From NCBI RefSeq assembly GCF_938017775.1, contig NZ_CALIIU010000053.1, forward strand, positions 1 to 23,828: a stretch of DNA of 23,828 nucleotides, read 5' to 3'. Origin of the DNA: an uncultured Campylobacter sp. Lineage in GTDB: Bacteria > Campylobacterota > Campylobacteria > Campylobacterales > Campylobacteraceae. Of the stretch, positions 7,016 through 15,835 are shown piece by piece. The position numbers were made by a program, and so were the translations under genes. The notes under the pieces are model-generated. The model did not search any database. It had not been told where the DNA came from and was given only the letters and a program-made list of their open reading frames with translations. The first letter of the stretch is position 1. Every line of letters begins with the position of its first letter.

Positions 7016-8158
7016 TTAAAATTTTACCGCAGCGGCATCCATCGCGCGCATTAGCCGCAGCATTTGAACGTGTTCGAAAACGTCGTGCGTGCGGATGATC
7101 GCAGCGCCGTTTAAAGCGGCGATCTGATGCAGATACAGCGAGCCTGCGAGCCTGTCCGCGACCGCAGAGGGGCTGTAAAAATCGATAACGCTCTTTCTGC
7201 TCGCGCCCACGAGCAGCGGGCAGCCGAAGTGTAAGAAATGCTGCAAATTTTTAATCAGCACCAAATTTTGCTCGGCGGTCTTGCCAAAGCCGATGCCCAC
7301 GTCAAGGATGATCTTTTTAAGCCCCGCGCTTTGCAGCTGCTGCAAATTCTGCGCAAAAAACTCATCGATCTCGCCCATCAGATCGTCGTATTTGGGCGCA
7401 AGCTGCATATTTTGCGGATTTCCTTGCATGTGCATCAGCACGTAAGCGGCGTCGTAGCGAAGCGCAAGCGGGGCAAGAGCGAGGTTTGCGCTGATGTCGT
7501 TGATGATACTAAAGCCCCGATCTAGCGCAAATTCCAAACAATACTCATCGAAGCTATCGAGGCTAAATTTAGCCTTTTCATGCAGGCCTAGGCGGTAAAT
7601 TTCGCTCAGCACGTCCTTTATGCGCGCAAACTCCTCATTCCTGCCGCAGTATCGGCTGCCCGGGCGTGAGCTCACGCCGCCGATATCGATGATAGCGGCG
7701 CCTTGCTCAATCATCTTTTCGATCTTATTGGTCGCCTCTTTTAGGTTTGCCGCGCGGCTTGCGGGGTTGAAGCTATCGGAGTTGATATTGACGACGCCCA
7801 TTATTTCGCAGCTTTGCGGCTTAGCAAATTTCTTGCCTAGAAATTTCGCGACCTCTTTTAGCCCGAAATCCTGCAGTGCTTCCTTTTGCGCCAAAACCTC
7901 GATCTGGCGATCGTTTGCGATCAAAACCGCGTCCGTATCGTCGCGTCCTAGGATCACTCCTTCGTTGCACGCAAGCTCGGCGCCGATACTAAGGGCATCT
8001 TGTTTTAAAATATTCGCCGCGGGCGCTCGCAGATCTTTTAGATAGAAAAAGTTTAGACGCGATTTTTTCTGCATTATCGCTCGTCCCGCATTTCGCACGC
8101 CGATGCGCTCGCAAATCAGCGCAAAATCGGCTTCGTTTGAAATTTTATAAATTTTCAT
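7016..8158 (-). CDS. folP: Dihydropteroate synthase
   Basis: This enzyme joins p-aminobenzoate to hydroxymethyl-dihydropterin diphosphate in folate synthesis, in the cytosol. Visible motifs are IMGVVNINSDSF near residue 119 (pterin/diphosphate loop; the usual NxTPDSF with N-S replacing T-P), AAIIDIGGVSSRPGSR near 155, INDISAN near 220 and VGASRKSVIDF near 318 (the conserved SRK loop). At 380 residues it is about 100 longer than most FolP; the first 115 or so residues are an extra N-terminal domain, as in other campylobacteria. The ATG overlaps the holB stop by four bases. It is the last gene of the rppH operon. Confidence 0.95.
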   Translation of the reverse strand: MKIYKISNEADFALICERIGVRNAGRAIMQKKSRLNFFYLKDLRAPAANILKQDALSIGAELACNEGVILGRDDTDAVLIANDRQIEVLAQKEALQDFGLKEVAKFLGKKFAKPQSCEIMGVVNINSDSFNPASRAANLKEATNKIEKMIEQGAAIIDIGGVSSRPGSRYCGRNEEFARIKDVLSEIYRLGLHEKAKFSLDSFDEYCLEFALDRGFSIINDISANLALAPLALRYDAAYVLMHMQGNPQNMQLAPKYDDLMGEIDEFFAQNLQQLQSAGLKKIILDVGIGFGKTAEQNLVLIKNLQHFLHFGCPLLVGASRKSVIDFYSPSAVADRLAGSLYLHQIAALNGAAIIRTHDVFEHVQMLRLMRAMDAAAVKF

Positions 8159-8775
8159 CTTTTCTCCTCGATCATCAACAGTAACGGAGTAAGCACGGCA
8201 TGGGCTTTAGCGTTGTGCTCAGCGAGGTAGCTTAAGCGATCTATTCGCTGCAGCTCATCGCCGCTTAGCCTAACGCCTGCTTCGAAGCACTCTAGCGCGA
8301 TCTCGCCGATGAGTGCTTTTAGCGCCGTTTTATCCAGCTCGCCCTTACGCTCCAGCGCAATCTGCGCGTCGATAAACTCCACCGCTTCCTTTAGGCTGAG
8401 CCTGGTTAAGTTTAGTCCAGTGCGGTATCTGGGCTTTCGTACGCAGAGATTTTGCACCACTAGGCGCGAGCGGATGGTAGGCAGCAGGGCGTTGATGAAA
8501 GGAGTGATCAGGAAAAACACCGTATTTTTAGGCGGCTCCTCTAAAATTTTAAGCAGGGCGTTTTGCGCCTCCTCACCGAATTTCGTAGCGGCGATGACGA
8601 TGATCTTATCCTCGCGCTCGGCGACGTAAGCTTCGTCTATGATCTTTCGTGCCTCGTCGATCTTAAGCTCGACGCTTTCGAAAAACCTTAAATTTTTGCG
8701 CGAAATTTCGGCTAAAATTTTATCTTTAAAGCCCTCATAATCGCTCGTCAAAACGATCTGATTTATGATTTTCAA
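8155..8775 (-). CDS. holB: DNA polymerase III delta' subunit (short form)
   Basis: Delta' is part of the clamp-loader that places the beta ring on DNA. The frame keeps the AAA+ part around ATKFGEEAQNALLKILEEPP (residues about 65-84) and TIRSRL near 103, where the SRC motif has Leu in place of Cys. It has 206 residues, much shorter than the E. coli subunit (334) but close to campylobacter orthologs, and lacks a recognisable Walker A loop and zinc module, as expected for a reduced delta'. The start is TTG at 8773-8775 (CTTTGAAAA), overlapping the hobA stop by four bases. Its partner HolA is encoded about 10 kb away. Confidence 0.88.
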   Translation of the reverse strand: MKIINQIVLTSDYEGFKDKILAEISRKNLRFFESVELKIDEARKIIDEAYVAEREDKIIVIAATKFGEEAQNALLKILEEPPKNTVFFLITPFINALLPTIRSRLVVQNLCVRKPRYRTGLNLTRLSLKEAVEFIDAQIALERKGELDKTALKALIGEIALECFEAGVRLSGDELQRIDRLSYLAEHNAKAHAVLTPLLLMIEEKR

Positions 8776-9305
8776 AGCACCACTTCGTCAAAAAGCACGG
8801 CGTCGATGCTTTTGTCTAAAATTTTAAAAAGTTGGATCAGTTTGAGATCCAAGCTCGGATCGCTCTCGCTCATGTAGAAGCTGTTTTGCAGCCTCTCGTC
8901 GATGAGCCACAGATAGCTGTCCTCGTGGCTTTTGGCGATTTTGGCTAACGGATGGTTGCCGTTGCCGATGTAAAAATATATAAAGCCGTTGGCAAACGCG
9001 AGACTTAGCATATCGTTTAGCAGCAGCGCGTCCTCTAGGCTATTTACGCCGCCGCGGTAAAGCGAGCGTAGCGAAAAAAACGGCAGCAGTGGGCGTGAGT
9101 TGGTAGAGGAGTTGATCTTTTTGATGATATATTCGCTAAACCAGCTTCGCTCATCGTCGCAGATGACGATGAAAGCAAAGCCGTCGTGGAGGAATTTTAG
9201 CTTTGAAGCTAAAAGCGGCGTCCAGTCCTCCTTGCGATCCTCAAGCCATTCAAGTCCGGGCTCGGAGCGCATCGCCGTAACGCTCCAAGTGTGCAGATCC
9301 TGCAT
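8772..9305 (-). CDS. hobA: DnaA-binding replication initiation factor HobA
   Basis: HobA (HP1230 in Helicobacter pylori) forms tetramers that bind domain I of DnaA and promote its assembly at oriC, the role DiaA plays in E. coli. The 177-residue length and the pattern MQDLHTWSVTAMRSEPGLEW, then DGFAFIVICDDERSWFSEYI, then SRPLLPFFSLRSLY, match the campylobacterial family. The gene is restricted to Campylobacterota, which is the best taxonomic marker in the window. The ATG overlaps the lysC stop (TAATG). It lies directly before holB, so an initiation factor and a clamp-loader subunit are co-expressed. Confidence 0.9.
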   Translation of the reverse strand: MQDLHTWSVTAMRSEPGLEWLEDRKEDWTPLLASKLKFLHDGFAFIVICDDERSWFSEYIIKKINSSTNSRPLLPFFSLRSLYRGGVNSLEDALLLNDMLSLAFANGFIYFYIGNGNHPLAKIAKSHEDSYLWLIDERLQNSFYMSESDPSLDLKLIQLFKILDKSIDAVLFDEVVL

Positions 9306-10510
9306 TATTTATCCAAATCGTAGGCTTTGTGCAGCGCGCGCACGGCGAGCTCGCCGTATTTAGCCTCTACGATCATCGAAATTTTGATCTCGCTCGTGGA
9401 GATCATCTGGATATTTATCCCTTCATCCGCAAGCGTCTTAAACGCCTTGCTGGCTATGCCGCTGTGGCTTTTCATACCAACGCCTACCAAAGAAACCTTT
9501 ACGATGTCGGCATCCGATTCGATGATGGAATTCGGATTTGGATTTACCTCTTTCATTACCCTATAGGCCGTCTCTAGCTCGTTTTGCGGCACGGTAAAGC
9601 CCAAATTCGTCTCGCCGTTTCGTCCGATATTTTGCACGATCATATCGACGTTGATCTCCCTACTTGCAAGCGCGGAGAAAATTTCAGCCGCGACGCCGGG
9701 GCGATCCTCTACGTTTCTAATCGTAATTCTTGCTTGATTTTTATCCAGTGCAATGCCGCTAATTACCGCATCTTCCATCTTTTCTTCTCCTGTTATGAGT
9801 GTTCCTTCATGATCGTTAAAACTGCTTCGCGTCACCAAATTTACGTTTAATTTCTTCGCAAGCTCTACGCTTCGATTTTGCAAAACCTTCGCTCCCAAGC
9901 TCGCAAGCTCAAGCATCTCGTCGTAGCTGATACGATCAAGCTTCTTGGCTTTTGGCTCGATGCGCGGATCGGTCGTATATACGCCGTCCACGTCGGTGTA
10001 AATTTCGCACAGATCGGCATTCAGCGCTCCTGCGACGGCGACTGCGCTAAGATCGCTTCCGCCTCGCCCGAGCGTAGTTACTTCGCCTGCGGTGCTAATG
10101 CCCTGAAAGCCCGCGACGACGACGATTTTGCCCTGCTTTAACGCCTCTTGCATACTTTTTGGATCGATAGAGACGATGCGAGCTTTGGTGTGAAAATTAT
10201 CCGTCACGATGCCCGCGCCTCGCCCGCTAAATGCGATCGCAGGATGACCCTTGGCATTTAGCGCGATAGCTAAAAGTGCGCTCGTGACGCGCTCGCCCGA
10301 GCTTAACAGCACATCCATCTCTCTGCCTATGGGAGTTTTAGTAAAAAATTCCGCCTGCTCGATAAGCTGATTGGTAACGCCGCTCATCGCAGAGACGATT
10401 ACCGCGACATCGTGTCCTTCGTTTTTAGTCTTTATCACGCGCTGCGCGACCGCCTCGATCCGCTCTAGCGTACCGACGCTCGTACCGCCGTATTTTTGAA
10501 CGATCAGCAT
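9305..10510 (-). CDS. lysC: Aspartate kinase
   Basis: Aspartokinase phosphorylates aspartate, the first step toward lysine, diaminopimelate, threonine and methionine. The 401-residue protein starts with LIVQKYGGTSVGTLERI (kinase signature), carries SGERVTSALLA near residue 70 and TLGRGGSDLSAVAVAGAL near 148, and ends in two ACT domains (about 265-401; VEDRPGVAAEIFSAL and VGVGMKSHSGIASKAF), where lysine or threonine feedback would bind. The size is that of the single-function class found in Campylobacter. The ATG overlaps the rppH stop (TAATG). Confidence 0.97.
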   Translation of the reverse strand: MLIVQKYGGTSVGTLERIEAVAQRVIKTKNEGHDVAVIVSAMSGVTNQLIEQAEFFTKTPIGREMDVLLSSGERVTSALLAIALNAKGHPAIAFSGRGAGIVTDNFHTKARIVSIDPKSMQEALKQGKIVVVAGFQGISTAGEVTTLGRGGSDLSAVAVAGALNADLCEIYTDVDGVYTTDPRIEPKAKKLDRISYDEMLELASLGAKVLQNRSVELAKKLNVNLVTRSSFNDHEGTLITGEEKMEDAVISGIALDKNQARITIRNVEDRPGVAAEIFSALASREINVDMIVQNIGRNGETNLGFTVPQNELETAYRVMKEVNPNPNSIIESDADIVKVSLVGVGMKSHSGIASKAFKTLADEGINIQMISTSEIKISMIVEAKYGELAVRALHKAYDLDK

Positions 10511-10980
10511 TAAATGTAACCCTCCTCCTTAAAATATTTTAAAACCGTCGCGTAAATCGGCTTTTTGAAGTGATTTACGTGCCTTAAAACCTCATTCGCG
10601 CCTACGAATTTAAATGCGTCGAACTCCGGAAGTTTAGTATTGATGTTTATATCGGCTAAGCTTCGCAATCGCACCAAAAAATATCTTTGAATTTGCCCGT
10701 CGTATGGGCGCATCTTTTGAGCTACTCCATCGGGAAAGTCGTAGCTGAGCCACTTCGGGCACTCAGCGATGATATCGACTTTGCTTGTTCCGATCTCCTC
10801 ACCCAGCTCTCTGCGGATCGCCATCTTAGGCGTCTCACCATCGTCGATACCGCCTTGAGGAAACTGCCAAGCGCCTTTGATGTCGCTTCGTTGCGCGATT
10901 AAAATTTCGCAATTAAACGGATACGAGGGCGAAAGTACGACTGCAGCGACATTCGGTCTGTAATTTTTCTCTTTTTCCAT
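10510..10980 (-). CDS. rppH: RNA pyrophosphohydrolase (Nudix)
   Basis: RppH removes pyrophosphate from 5'-triphosphate mRNA ends and so starts decay; some members also hydrolyse dinucleoside polyphosphates. The 156-residue protein has NYRPNVAAVVLSPS at the start and a full Nudix box GGIDDGETPKMAIRRELGEE with IG following, within residues about 43-65. This is the RppH type rather than MutT by the N-terminal YRPNV and the WQFPQGGID context. It is the first gene of the operon, with a likely -10 box upstream. Confidence 0.93.
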   Translation of the reverse strand: MEKEKNYRPNVAAVVLSPSYPFNCEILIAQRSDIKGAWQFPQGGIDDGETPKMAIRRELGEEIGTSKVDIIAECPKWLSYDFPDGVAQKMRPYDGQIQRYFLVRLRSLADININTKLPEFDAFKFVGANEVLRHVNHFKKPIYATVLKYFKEEGYI

Positions 10981-11008
10981 CTCGTTTTCTCACAAAAAAT
11001 TTCTCAAA

Positions 11009-11014
11009 ATTCTA
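11009..11014 (-). promoter_or_regulatory. Likely -10 box (TAGAAT) of the rppH operon
   Basis: On the minus strand TAGAAT lies 28 bases before the rppH ATG, after a T-rich stretch. No clear -35 is visible. The 136-bp spacer to hemW must hold promoters for both divergent operons; a TATATAA word at 11054-11060 is a candidate for hemW. Confidence 0.4.
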
Positions 11015-11116
11015 CCTAAAAATATTAAAATTTGCGTTAAGAGGCTTAAAATTTATATAAATTTTCAAATTAATTCGCTAAATTTTGCGACGTAAATTTA
11101 GCCCATAGGACCGCCC

Positions 11117-12190
11117 TTGCACATCTACATCCACGTGCCGTTTTGCACCTCCAAATGCCCGTATTGCGCCTTTGGCTCCTTCATCGATAAGTTTAGCCTC
11201 GCAAAAAACTACTTTCGCGCGCTAGAGTTTGAGGTGCGCGACTTTTTGGCGAAAAATCCGCACGCGCAGATTTCGACGCTTTTTATCGGCGGAGGCACGC
11301 CAAGCGCCGTGGATGCGGGACTTTATAATGAAATTTTTGCGCTGCTCGCGCCGCATTTTGCCGCCCGAGCCGAAATCAGCTCAGAAGCCAATCCAAACTC
11401 CGCCAGCCCCGCTTGGCTTAGGGCGATGCGAAAGCTCGGCGTAAATCGCATCAGCTTCGGCGCGCAGAGCTTCAACGACGCCAAACTAAAGTTCCTCGGT
11501 CGCGCGCACAGTGCGGCGCAGATTTTTCTTGCGGTGCAAAATGCCAAAACAGCGGGCTTTGATAATATAAACTTAGATATAATCTACGCGAGCAAATTTG
11601 ACGATAAGAGGAATTTAAAATTTGAAATGGATGAGCTTGCGCGCTGCGAAGTGCCGCATCTAAGCGCCTATGCACTGAGCCTTGAGGAGAACACGCCCTT
11701 TTTCGGGCGCGAAAGCTTTAAAAAGGAAAGCGCGGCTCTAGCTAAATTTCTCTTTGCCCTTGCGGCGGATAGCGGCTTTAGTCAGTATGAAATTTCAAAT
11801 TTTGCCGCGCGCGGACTGCGCTGTAAGCACAATCTCGCCTACTGGCGCGGCGAGGATTACGCCGGGCTTGGAGCGTTTGCCGTGGGCACAAGCGGGCAGG
11901 TACGCCTTAGTTCGCCTAAAAATTTGCGAGATTACATCGCAGATCCGCTGCAAAAACAGCGCGAAGTTCTAAGCGCGCAGGATAAAAAGCTCGAGCGCAT
12001 ATTTCTTGGGCTGCGCTGTATTTTGGGCGTGGAAGCGCAAATTTTAGACGCTACGGAGCTAAGCAACGCGCGACTGCTCGTGCAGGCAAAAAAGCTGAAA
12101 TTCAGCGAGGGCAAATTTTATAATCCTAACTTTTTGCTCGCCGACGAGATTGCGCTTTTTATCACGCAAAGCAGCCAAAGCGGGCGCTAA
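11117..12190 (+). CDS. hemW: HemW-like radical SAM protein
   Basis: This 357-residue protein has the radical-SAM cluster C10-x3-C14-x2-C17 (HVPFCTSKCPYCAFG) and the SAM-binding GGGTPSA near residue 58, then EANPNSASPAWL, NRISFGAQSF and FDNINLDIIY. The short N-terminus, lacking the extension and extra Cys of HemN, places it with HemW, the haem chaperone formerly annotated as oxygen-independent coproporphyrinogen III oxidase. The start is TTG at 11117 with AGGA six bases upstream. C. jejuni has the ortholog (Cj0580c) at the same position next to the rppH ortholog. A true HemN role is unlikely. Confidence 0.88.
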   Translation: MHIYIHVPFCTSKCPYCAFGSFIDKFSLAKNYFRALEFEVRDFLAKNPHAQISTLFIGGGTPSAVDAGLYNEIFALLAPHFAARAEISSEANPNSASPAWLRAMRKLGVNRISFGAQSFNDAKLKFLGRAHSAAQIFLAVQNAKTAGFDNINLDIIYASKFDDKRNLKFEMDELARCEVPHLSAYALSLEENTPFFGRESFKKESAALAKFLFALAADSGFSQYEISNFAARGLRCKHNLAYWRGEDYAGLGAFAVGTSGQVRLSSPKNLRDYIADPLQKQREVLSAQDKKLERIFLGLRCILGVEAQILDATELSNARLLVQAKKLKFSEGKFYNPNFLLADEIALFITQSSQSGR

Positions 12191-12214
12191 ATTTAAGATT
12201 AATGAAATTTTAGT

Positions 12215-12220
12215 TAAAAT
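12215..12220 (+). promoter_or_regulatory. Likely -10 box (TAAAAT) of tatB-tatC-queA
   Basis: GTTAAAATACG lies 28 bases before the tatB ATG, downstream of the hemW stop, with TTAGGA as ribosome site. Together with the 57-bp gap it suggests that tatB starts its own transcript. Confidence 0.45.
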
Positions 12221-12247
12221 ACGCCACTTTTTACGTTAGGAAATTTT

Positions 12248-12970
12248 ATGTTTGGTATCAGTATGCCTGAAATTACGGTCATTTTAATCATCGCGATAAT
12301 CGTGCTTGGGCCCGAAAAGCTCCCGAAAGTGCTGGTCGAGCTCGCGAAATACTTCAAAGTCATCAAAAAAACCATCAACGACGCAAAATCGAGCTTCGAT
12401 CAGGAGCTTCGCATCGCCGAGCTCAAAGAGGACGCCAAAAAATATAAAGAGAGCATCACGCAAGCAAGCGAGGGTGTGCGCAAAAAGCTCACGTTTGAGG
12501 AGCTCGACGAGATCAAAGGCGGTATCGACTCGGTCAAAGAGACGCTAAATGCGGGGCTAAAAGACGCGGAAAGCTCGCTTAAAGAAACGCTTAGCTCGGA
12601 CGCCGCCAAAGACGTGCTAAACTCCGCGAAAGTCTCGGCACAAAAACAAAATGGGACGGCAAATTTAAAAGCAAATTCGAGCGGCGAAAATTCCGCGCAA
12701 AGTTCGGGCGGCACCGTAAACTCTACGCAAGGCTCCGCCGGCAGCGCAATGAATTCCGGCGCTGAAAGCAAAAGCGCGAATTCTGGCGCTGGAAACAAAG
12801 GCAAAAATTCCATGCCGAGCACGGGCAACAGTGCAGGAAATTCCGCACAAAATACGAAAGCAAGCGGCGAAGCGAAAGGCGCCGCGCAAAATTTGAATGC
12901 AAATTTAAACGGCGATGCGCGAAATTCTACGCAAAATTCCGTGCAAAATAACGATACGCAAAAATCATAA
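12248..12970 (+). CDS. tatB: Sec-independent translocase subunit TatB with extended tail
   Basis: TatB receives folded Tat substrates together with TatC at the inner membrane. Residues 1-22 are a single membrane helix with Glu at position 8 (MFGISMPEITVI) and the hinge LGPEKLPKV, followed by an amphipathic helix and a charged helical region to about residue 125. Glu8 and the MFGIS start favour TatB over TatA. At 240 residues it is longer than most TatB: residues 135-240 are low-complexity (Asn, Ser, Ala, Gly, Gln) with repeats such as NSAQN. This tail is probably disordered and variable. tatC follows after 15 bases. Confidence 0.92.
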   Translation: MFGISMPEITVILIIAIIVLGPEKLPKVLVELAKYFKVIKKTINDAKSSFDQELRIAELKEDAKKYKESITQASEGVRKKLTFEELDEIKGGIDSVKETLNAGLKDAESSLKETLSSDAAKDVLNSAKVSAQKQNGTANLKANSSGENSAQSSGGTVNSTQGSAGSAMNSGAESKSANSGAGNKGKNSMPSTGNSAGNSAQNTKASGEAKGAAQNLNANLNGDARNSTQNSVQNNDTQKS

Positions 12971-12985
12971 TGAGAGAGAAATTTA

Positions 12986-13741
12986 ATGTTTGAAGAGCTA
13001 AAACCCCATCTAGCCGAGCTTCGCAAGCGCCTAGTTATCTGCGTTCTGTCCGTCATCGTCCTTTTCATCGCGTGCTTCGGCTTTTGGGAAGATATTTTAG
13101 GCTTTATGACCCGCCCGCTAGTGCGCGTACTTCCTAAGGGCAGCGAGATCATCTTTACCCAGCTTGGCGAGACGTTTTTTACTGCGATGAAGGTGTCGTT
13201 TTTCACCTCGCTGCTTCTAGCGATGCCGATAATTTTCTGGCAGGTGTGGCTTTTCGTAGCACCTGGACTTTACGACAACGAGAAAAAATATGTCATCCCT
13301 TTCGTTAGTGGCGCGAGCATTATGTTCTTTTTAGGCGCGGCGTTTTGCTATTTTTTCGTAATCCCCGTCGCGTTTAATTTCTTGGTAAATTTTGGCGCCA
13401 AGCAATTTACTGCGATGCCTACAATAGGCGAATATGTAGGCTTTTTTGCTAAGCTCGTCGTCGCATTCGGCATCAGCTTCGAGCTTCCTGTAGTAACCTT
13501 TTTCCTCGCCAAGATCGGGCTTGTGACGAACAAAAGCCTGAGCGATTTTTTCCGCTACGCAATCGTCATTATTTTCATCTTTGCAGCGGTGATGACGCCG
13601 CCGGACGTGCTTAGTCAGTTTATGCTCGCAACTCCGCTAATTGCGCTTTATCTGCTTTCAATCTTCATCGCCAAAATGATAAATCCGTATAAGCAGGAGG
13701 ATGACGAAAGCGAAAATTCCACGGACGTAGCGCAGGCGTGA
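12986..13741 (+). CDS. tatC: Sec-independent translocase subunit TatC
   Basis: TatC is the twin-arginine signal-peptide receptor with six membrane helices. The 251-residue protein begins with MFEELKPHLAELRKRLV (conserved HLxELRxRL motif). It has FWQVWLFVAPGLYDNEKKYV (loop 1 with the conserved FxxPGL.. ExK) and VMTPPDVLSQ (conserved P-D). The C-terminal tail is charged. AGAGAG precedes the ATG. It is coupled with tatB, and queA follows after a single base, so the three genes form one transcript. Confidence 0.97.
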   Translation: MFEELKPHLAELRKRLVICVLSVIVLFIACFGFWEDILGFMTRPLVRVLPKGSEIIFTQLGETFFTAMKVSFFTSLLLAMPIIFWQVWLFVAPGLYDNEKKYVIPFVSGASIMFFLGAAFCYFFVIPVAFNFLVNFGAKQFTAMPTIGEYVGFFAKLVVAFGISFELPVVTFFLAKIGLVTNKSLSDFFRYAIVIIFIFAAVMTPPDVLSQFMLATPLIALYLLSIFIAKMINPYKQEDDESENSTDVAQA

Positions 13742-13742
13742 G

Positions 13743-14762
13743 ATGGCGGATCTAAATTTAGTTGGCAGCTACGATTACGAGCTTCCTAGCGAGCTCATCG
13801 CAAGCGCGCCAGTGATGCCCAAACAAAGCGCGCGCCTGCTAATCTACGACCGCGCCAAAGAGCAGATCACTCACGCGCACTTCGGCGATCTGGCGGACGC
13901 CCTGCCGCCTTGTGATATTATTTTTAACGACACGCGGGTGATTAAGGCGCGCCTTTTCGGTCATAAAAACAGCGGCGGCAAGATCGAGCTTCTGCTAAAC
14001 TCGCCACTTGAGGGCAATAAATTTAGCGCCTATATTCGCGGCAGCGTCAAAGCTGGCAGCGAATTAAAATTTCAAAGCGGTCTTGAAGCGCGCGTTTGCG
14101 AGCTGATGGAAGGCGGGCTTCGCATCGTGAAGTTTGAGCACGGCGGTAAAGCTTTAAACACCCATGATGTTTTTGAAATTTGCGAACGTATCGGCCATGT
14201 GCCGCTGCCACCGTATATCAAGCGCGCCGATACCAAGCAGGACGAGAGCTGGTATCAAAGCATCTTCGCGCGCGAGCAAGGCGCCGTCGCCGCACCTACC
14301 GCGAGCCTTCATTTTAACGATGCGATGCTAAACGATCTGCGCAAAAACCACGAAATTTATTTTATCACGCTACACGTGGGCGCAGGCACCTTCAAGCCCG
14401 TGGAAGTAGCGGATCTGCGCGATCACAAGATGCACGGCGAGCTCTACTCCATCCCGCCGCAGACCGCGCAAATCCTAAAAAGCGAGCGAAAAATTTTAGG
14501 CGTGGGTACGACGGTGACGAGAACGATCGAAAATTTTGCGCGCAACGGGCAAAGCAGCGGGATCTGCGAGCTGTTTTTGCACCCGGGCAATCCGCCGATA
14601 AGACAGAATTTTTTGCTTACGAACTTTCACCTGCCCAAATCCACGCTGATAATGCTCGTGGCGAGCTTCATCGGCCTTGAGCGCACGCTTGAGCTCTACC
14701 GCATCGCAGTGGAGCAAAGATACCGCTTCTACTCCTATGGCGATGGGATGCTTGTGCTATGA
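13743..14762 (+). CDS. queA: tRNA ribosyltransferase-isomerase (queuosine pathway)
   Basis: QueA transfers the ribose part of SAM to preQ1 at tRNA wobble position 34, giving epoxyqueuosine. The 339-residue length is typical. Motifs are DYELPSELIAS near the start, NDTRVIKARLFG near residue 61, GAVAAPTASLHF near 181, HVGAGTFKPV near 217 and YSYGDGMLVL at the end. It begins one base after tatC and overlaps the next gene by four bases (ATGA). The same tatC-queA order occurs in C. jejuni. Confidence 0.97.
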   Translation: MADLNLVGSYDYELPSELIASAPVMPKQSARLLIYDRAKEQITHAHFGDLADALPPCDIIFNDTRVIKARLFGHKNSGGKIELLLNSPLEGNKFSAYIRGSVKAGSELKFQSGLEARVCELMEGGLRIVKFEHGGKALNTHDVFEICERIGHVPLPPYIKRADTKQDESWYQSIFAREQGAVAAPTASLHFNDAMLNDLRKNHEIYFITLHVGAGTFKPVEVADLRDHKMHGELYSIPPQTAQILKSERKILGVGTTVTRTIENFARNGQSSGICELFLHPGNPPIRQNFLLTNFHLPKSTLIMLVASFIGLERTLELYRIAVEQRYRFYSYGDGMLVL

Positions 14763-15796
14763 AAATCGTGATTTTAGGCGCGCTGGCACTGCTGGCAGCG
14801 ATCGCGTGGTTTGCGGCAAGAAAATTTTTTGCTAAAAAGCCCGCCGTAAGCGGCAAAATTTTCTCCGCTGCGCCTAAAGCCAAAGAAAGCGATTCCGTCG
14901 TGCCCAGACGTGAGGATATCGCGCAGATCGATATTTTAAAAATTTTAAAATTTCAAAGCGAAATTTTATTTGAGGAGTGCACGAAATACGATAGCACGCT
15001 CTATCTTAGCTTCCCACCGCAGCTGCCGCGTATCTACGGCGGCGAGGTGCTAAATCTCACTAGCGCAGTCTTTGACGCGTGCGAGTTTTTCCTGCAAAAT
15101 ATCGCTGAACCAATCCGCGTAAGCGTGGAATTTAGTAGCAAGGAACTTAGAGCGAATATGAGCTCTATCAAGCTCGACGTTCGCGTAGGCATCGATCGCG
15201 AGCTAAAGGATCCGCGCACCTATGCACTTAAAAGTGCGCTAGAAAGCGCTGCTAGCACGGATGATGAGTATCTTACTTCGGCGCAGACCCATTTGCGTGC
15301 ACTCGGTTCGCATCCCAGCATTGGAGCTGACGGGCGCGGAACCTTTATCAAAATGGATGCGGTACTTAGCTGCTTCGCACAGCAAAGTTTTAGCGCCAAA
15401 AAATACGACTACAACGTCATAATCACGCATAAAAACCGCGCGATCTTTGAGGAGCTGAGAGATTTTTTGAGCGGGCTTGGCTGCGACGTGATGCCAAACT
15501 CCAACTGGGAGAGCGCAAAGAGGCACCTAAACGACTTCATCTACGTAGCCGACGTCGTCATCCTCGACGCCGAGATCCTGCGCGCCAATATAAGCGAAAT
15601 AAACTACCTCAACGCGTTGGAAAAAGACGGAGTATTTTTCATATTTTTACTCAAAAACAAACACTCGCTCAAGGTGCTGGAGGGGCTAAGCTTTAAATTT
15701 TTCAAACTCGAGATGCCATATTTCTACGACGAGTTTTACGCCACGCTTGATCTCATCGAAAAGATCAAAAACGATGAGAATTTCTTGGGGCTGTAG
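14759..15796 (+). CDS. Membrane-anchored protein with degenerate kinase-like and receiver-like domains
   Basis: Residues 4-20 form one N-terminal membrane helix, followed by a basic stretch. Residues about 60-205 resemble a histidine-kinase ATPase fold (GGEVLNLTSAVFDACEFFLQ as an N-box-like helix, then GRGTFIKM), but no clear Asn and Gly boxes for ATP are present. Residues 216-335 resemble a receiver domain: NVIITHKNR in place of the acidic strand-1 end, VVILDAEIL with D270 at the phospho-acceptor position, and LEMPYFYDEFYATL where a K-P motif is usual. The acidic pocket is missing, so I infer a pseudo-receiver. It overlaps queA (ATGA). No known gene name. Confidence 0.6.
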   Translation: MKIVILGALALLAAIAWFAARKFFAKKPAVSGKIFSAAPKAKESDSVVPRREDIAQIDILKILKFQSEILFEECTKYDSTLYLSFPPQLPRIYGGEVLNLTSAVFDACEFFLQNIAEPIRVSVEFSSKELRANMSSIKLDVRVGIDRELKDPRTYALKSALESAASTDDEYLTSAQTHLRALGSHPSIGADGRGTFIKMDAVLSCFAQQSFSAKKYDYNVIITHKNRAIFEELRDFLSGLGCDVMPNSNWESAKRHLNDFIYVADVVILDAEILRANISEINYLNALEKDGVFFIFLLKNKHSLKVLEGLSFKFFKLEMPYFYDEFYATLDLIEKIKNDENFLGL

Positions 15797-15835
15797 CGAA
15801 CAGGCAGCGATAAATTTAAAACCGAAGAGATTGAA

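Noticed and set aside
12400..13206. 268-residue minus-strand frame across tatB and tatC
   Set aside because: It is the antisense shadow of the tatB and tatC coding regions, whose motifs are clear on the plus strand.
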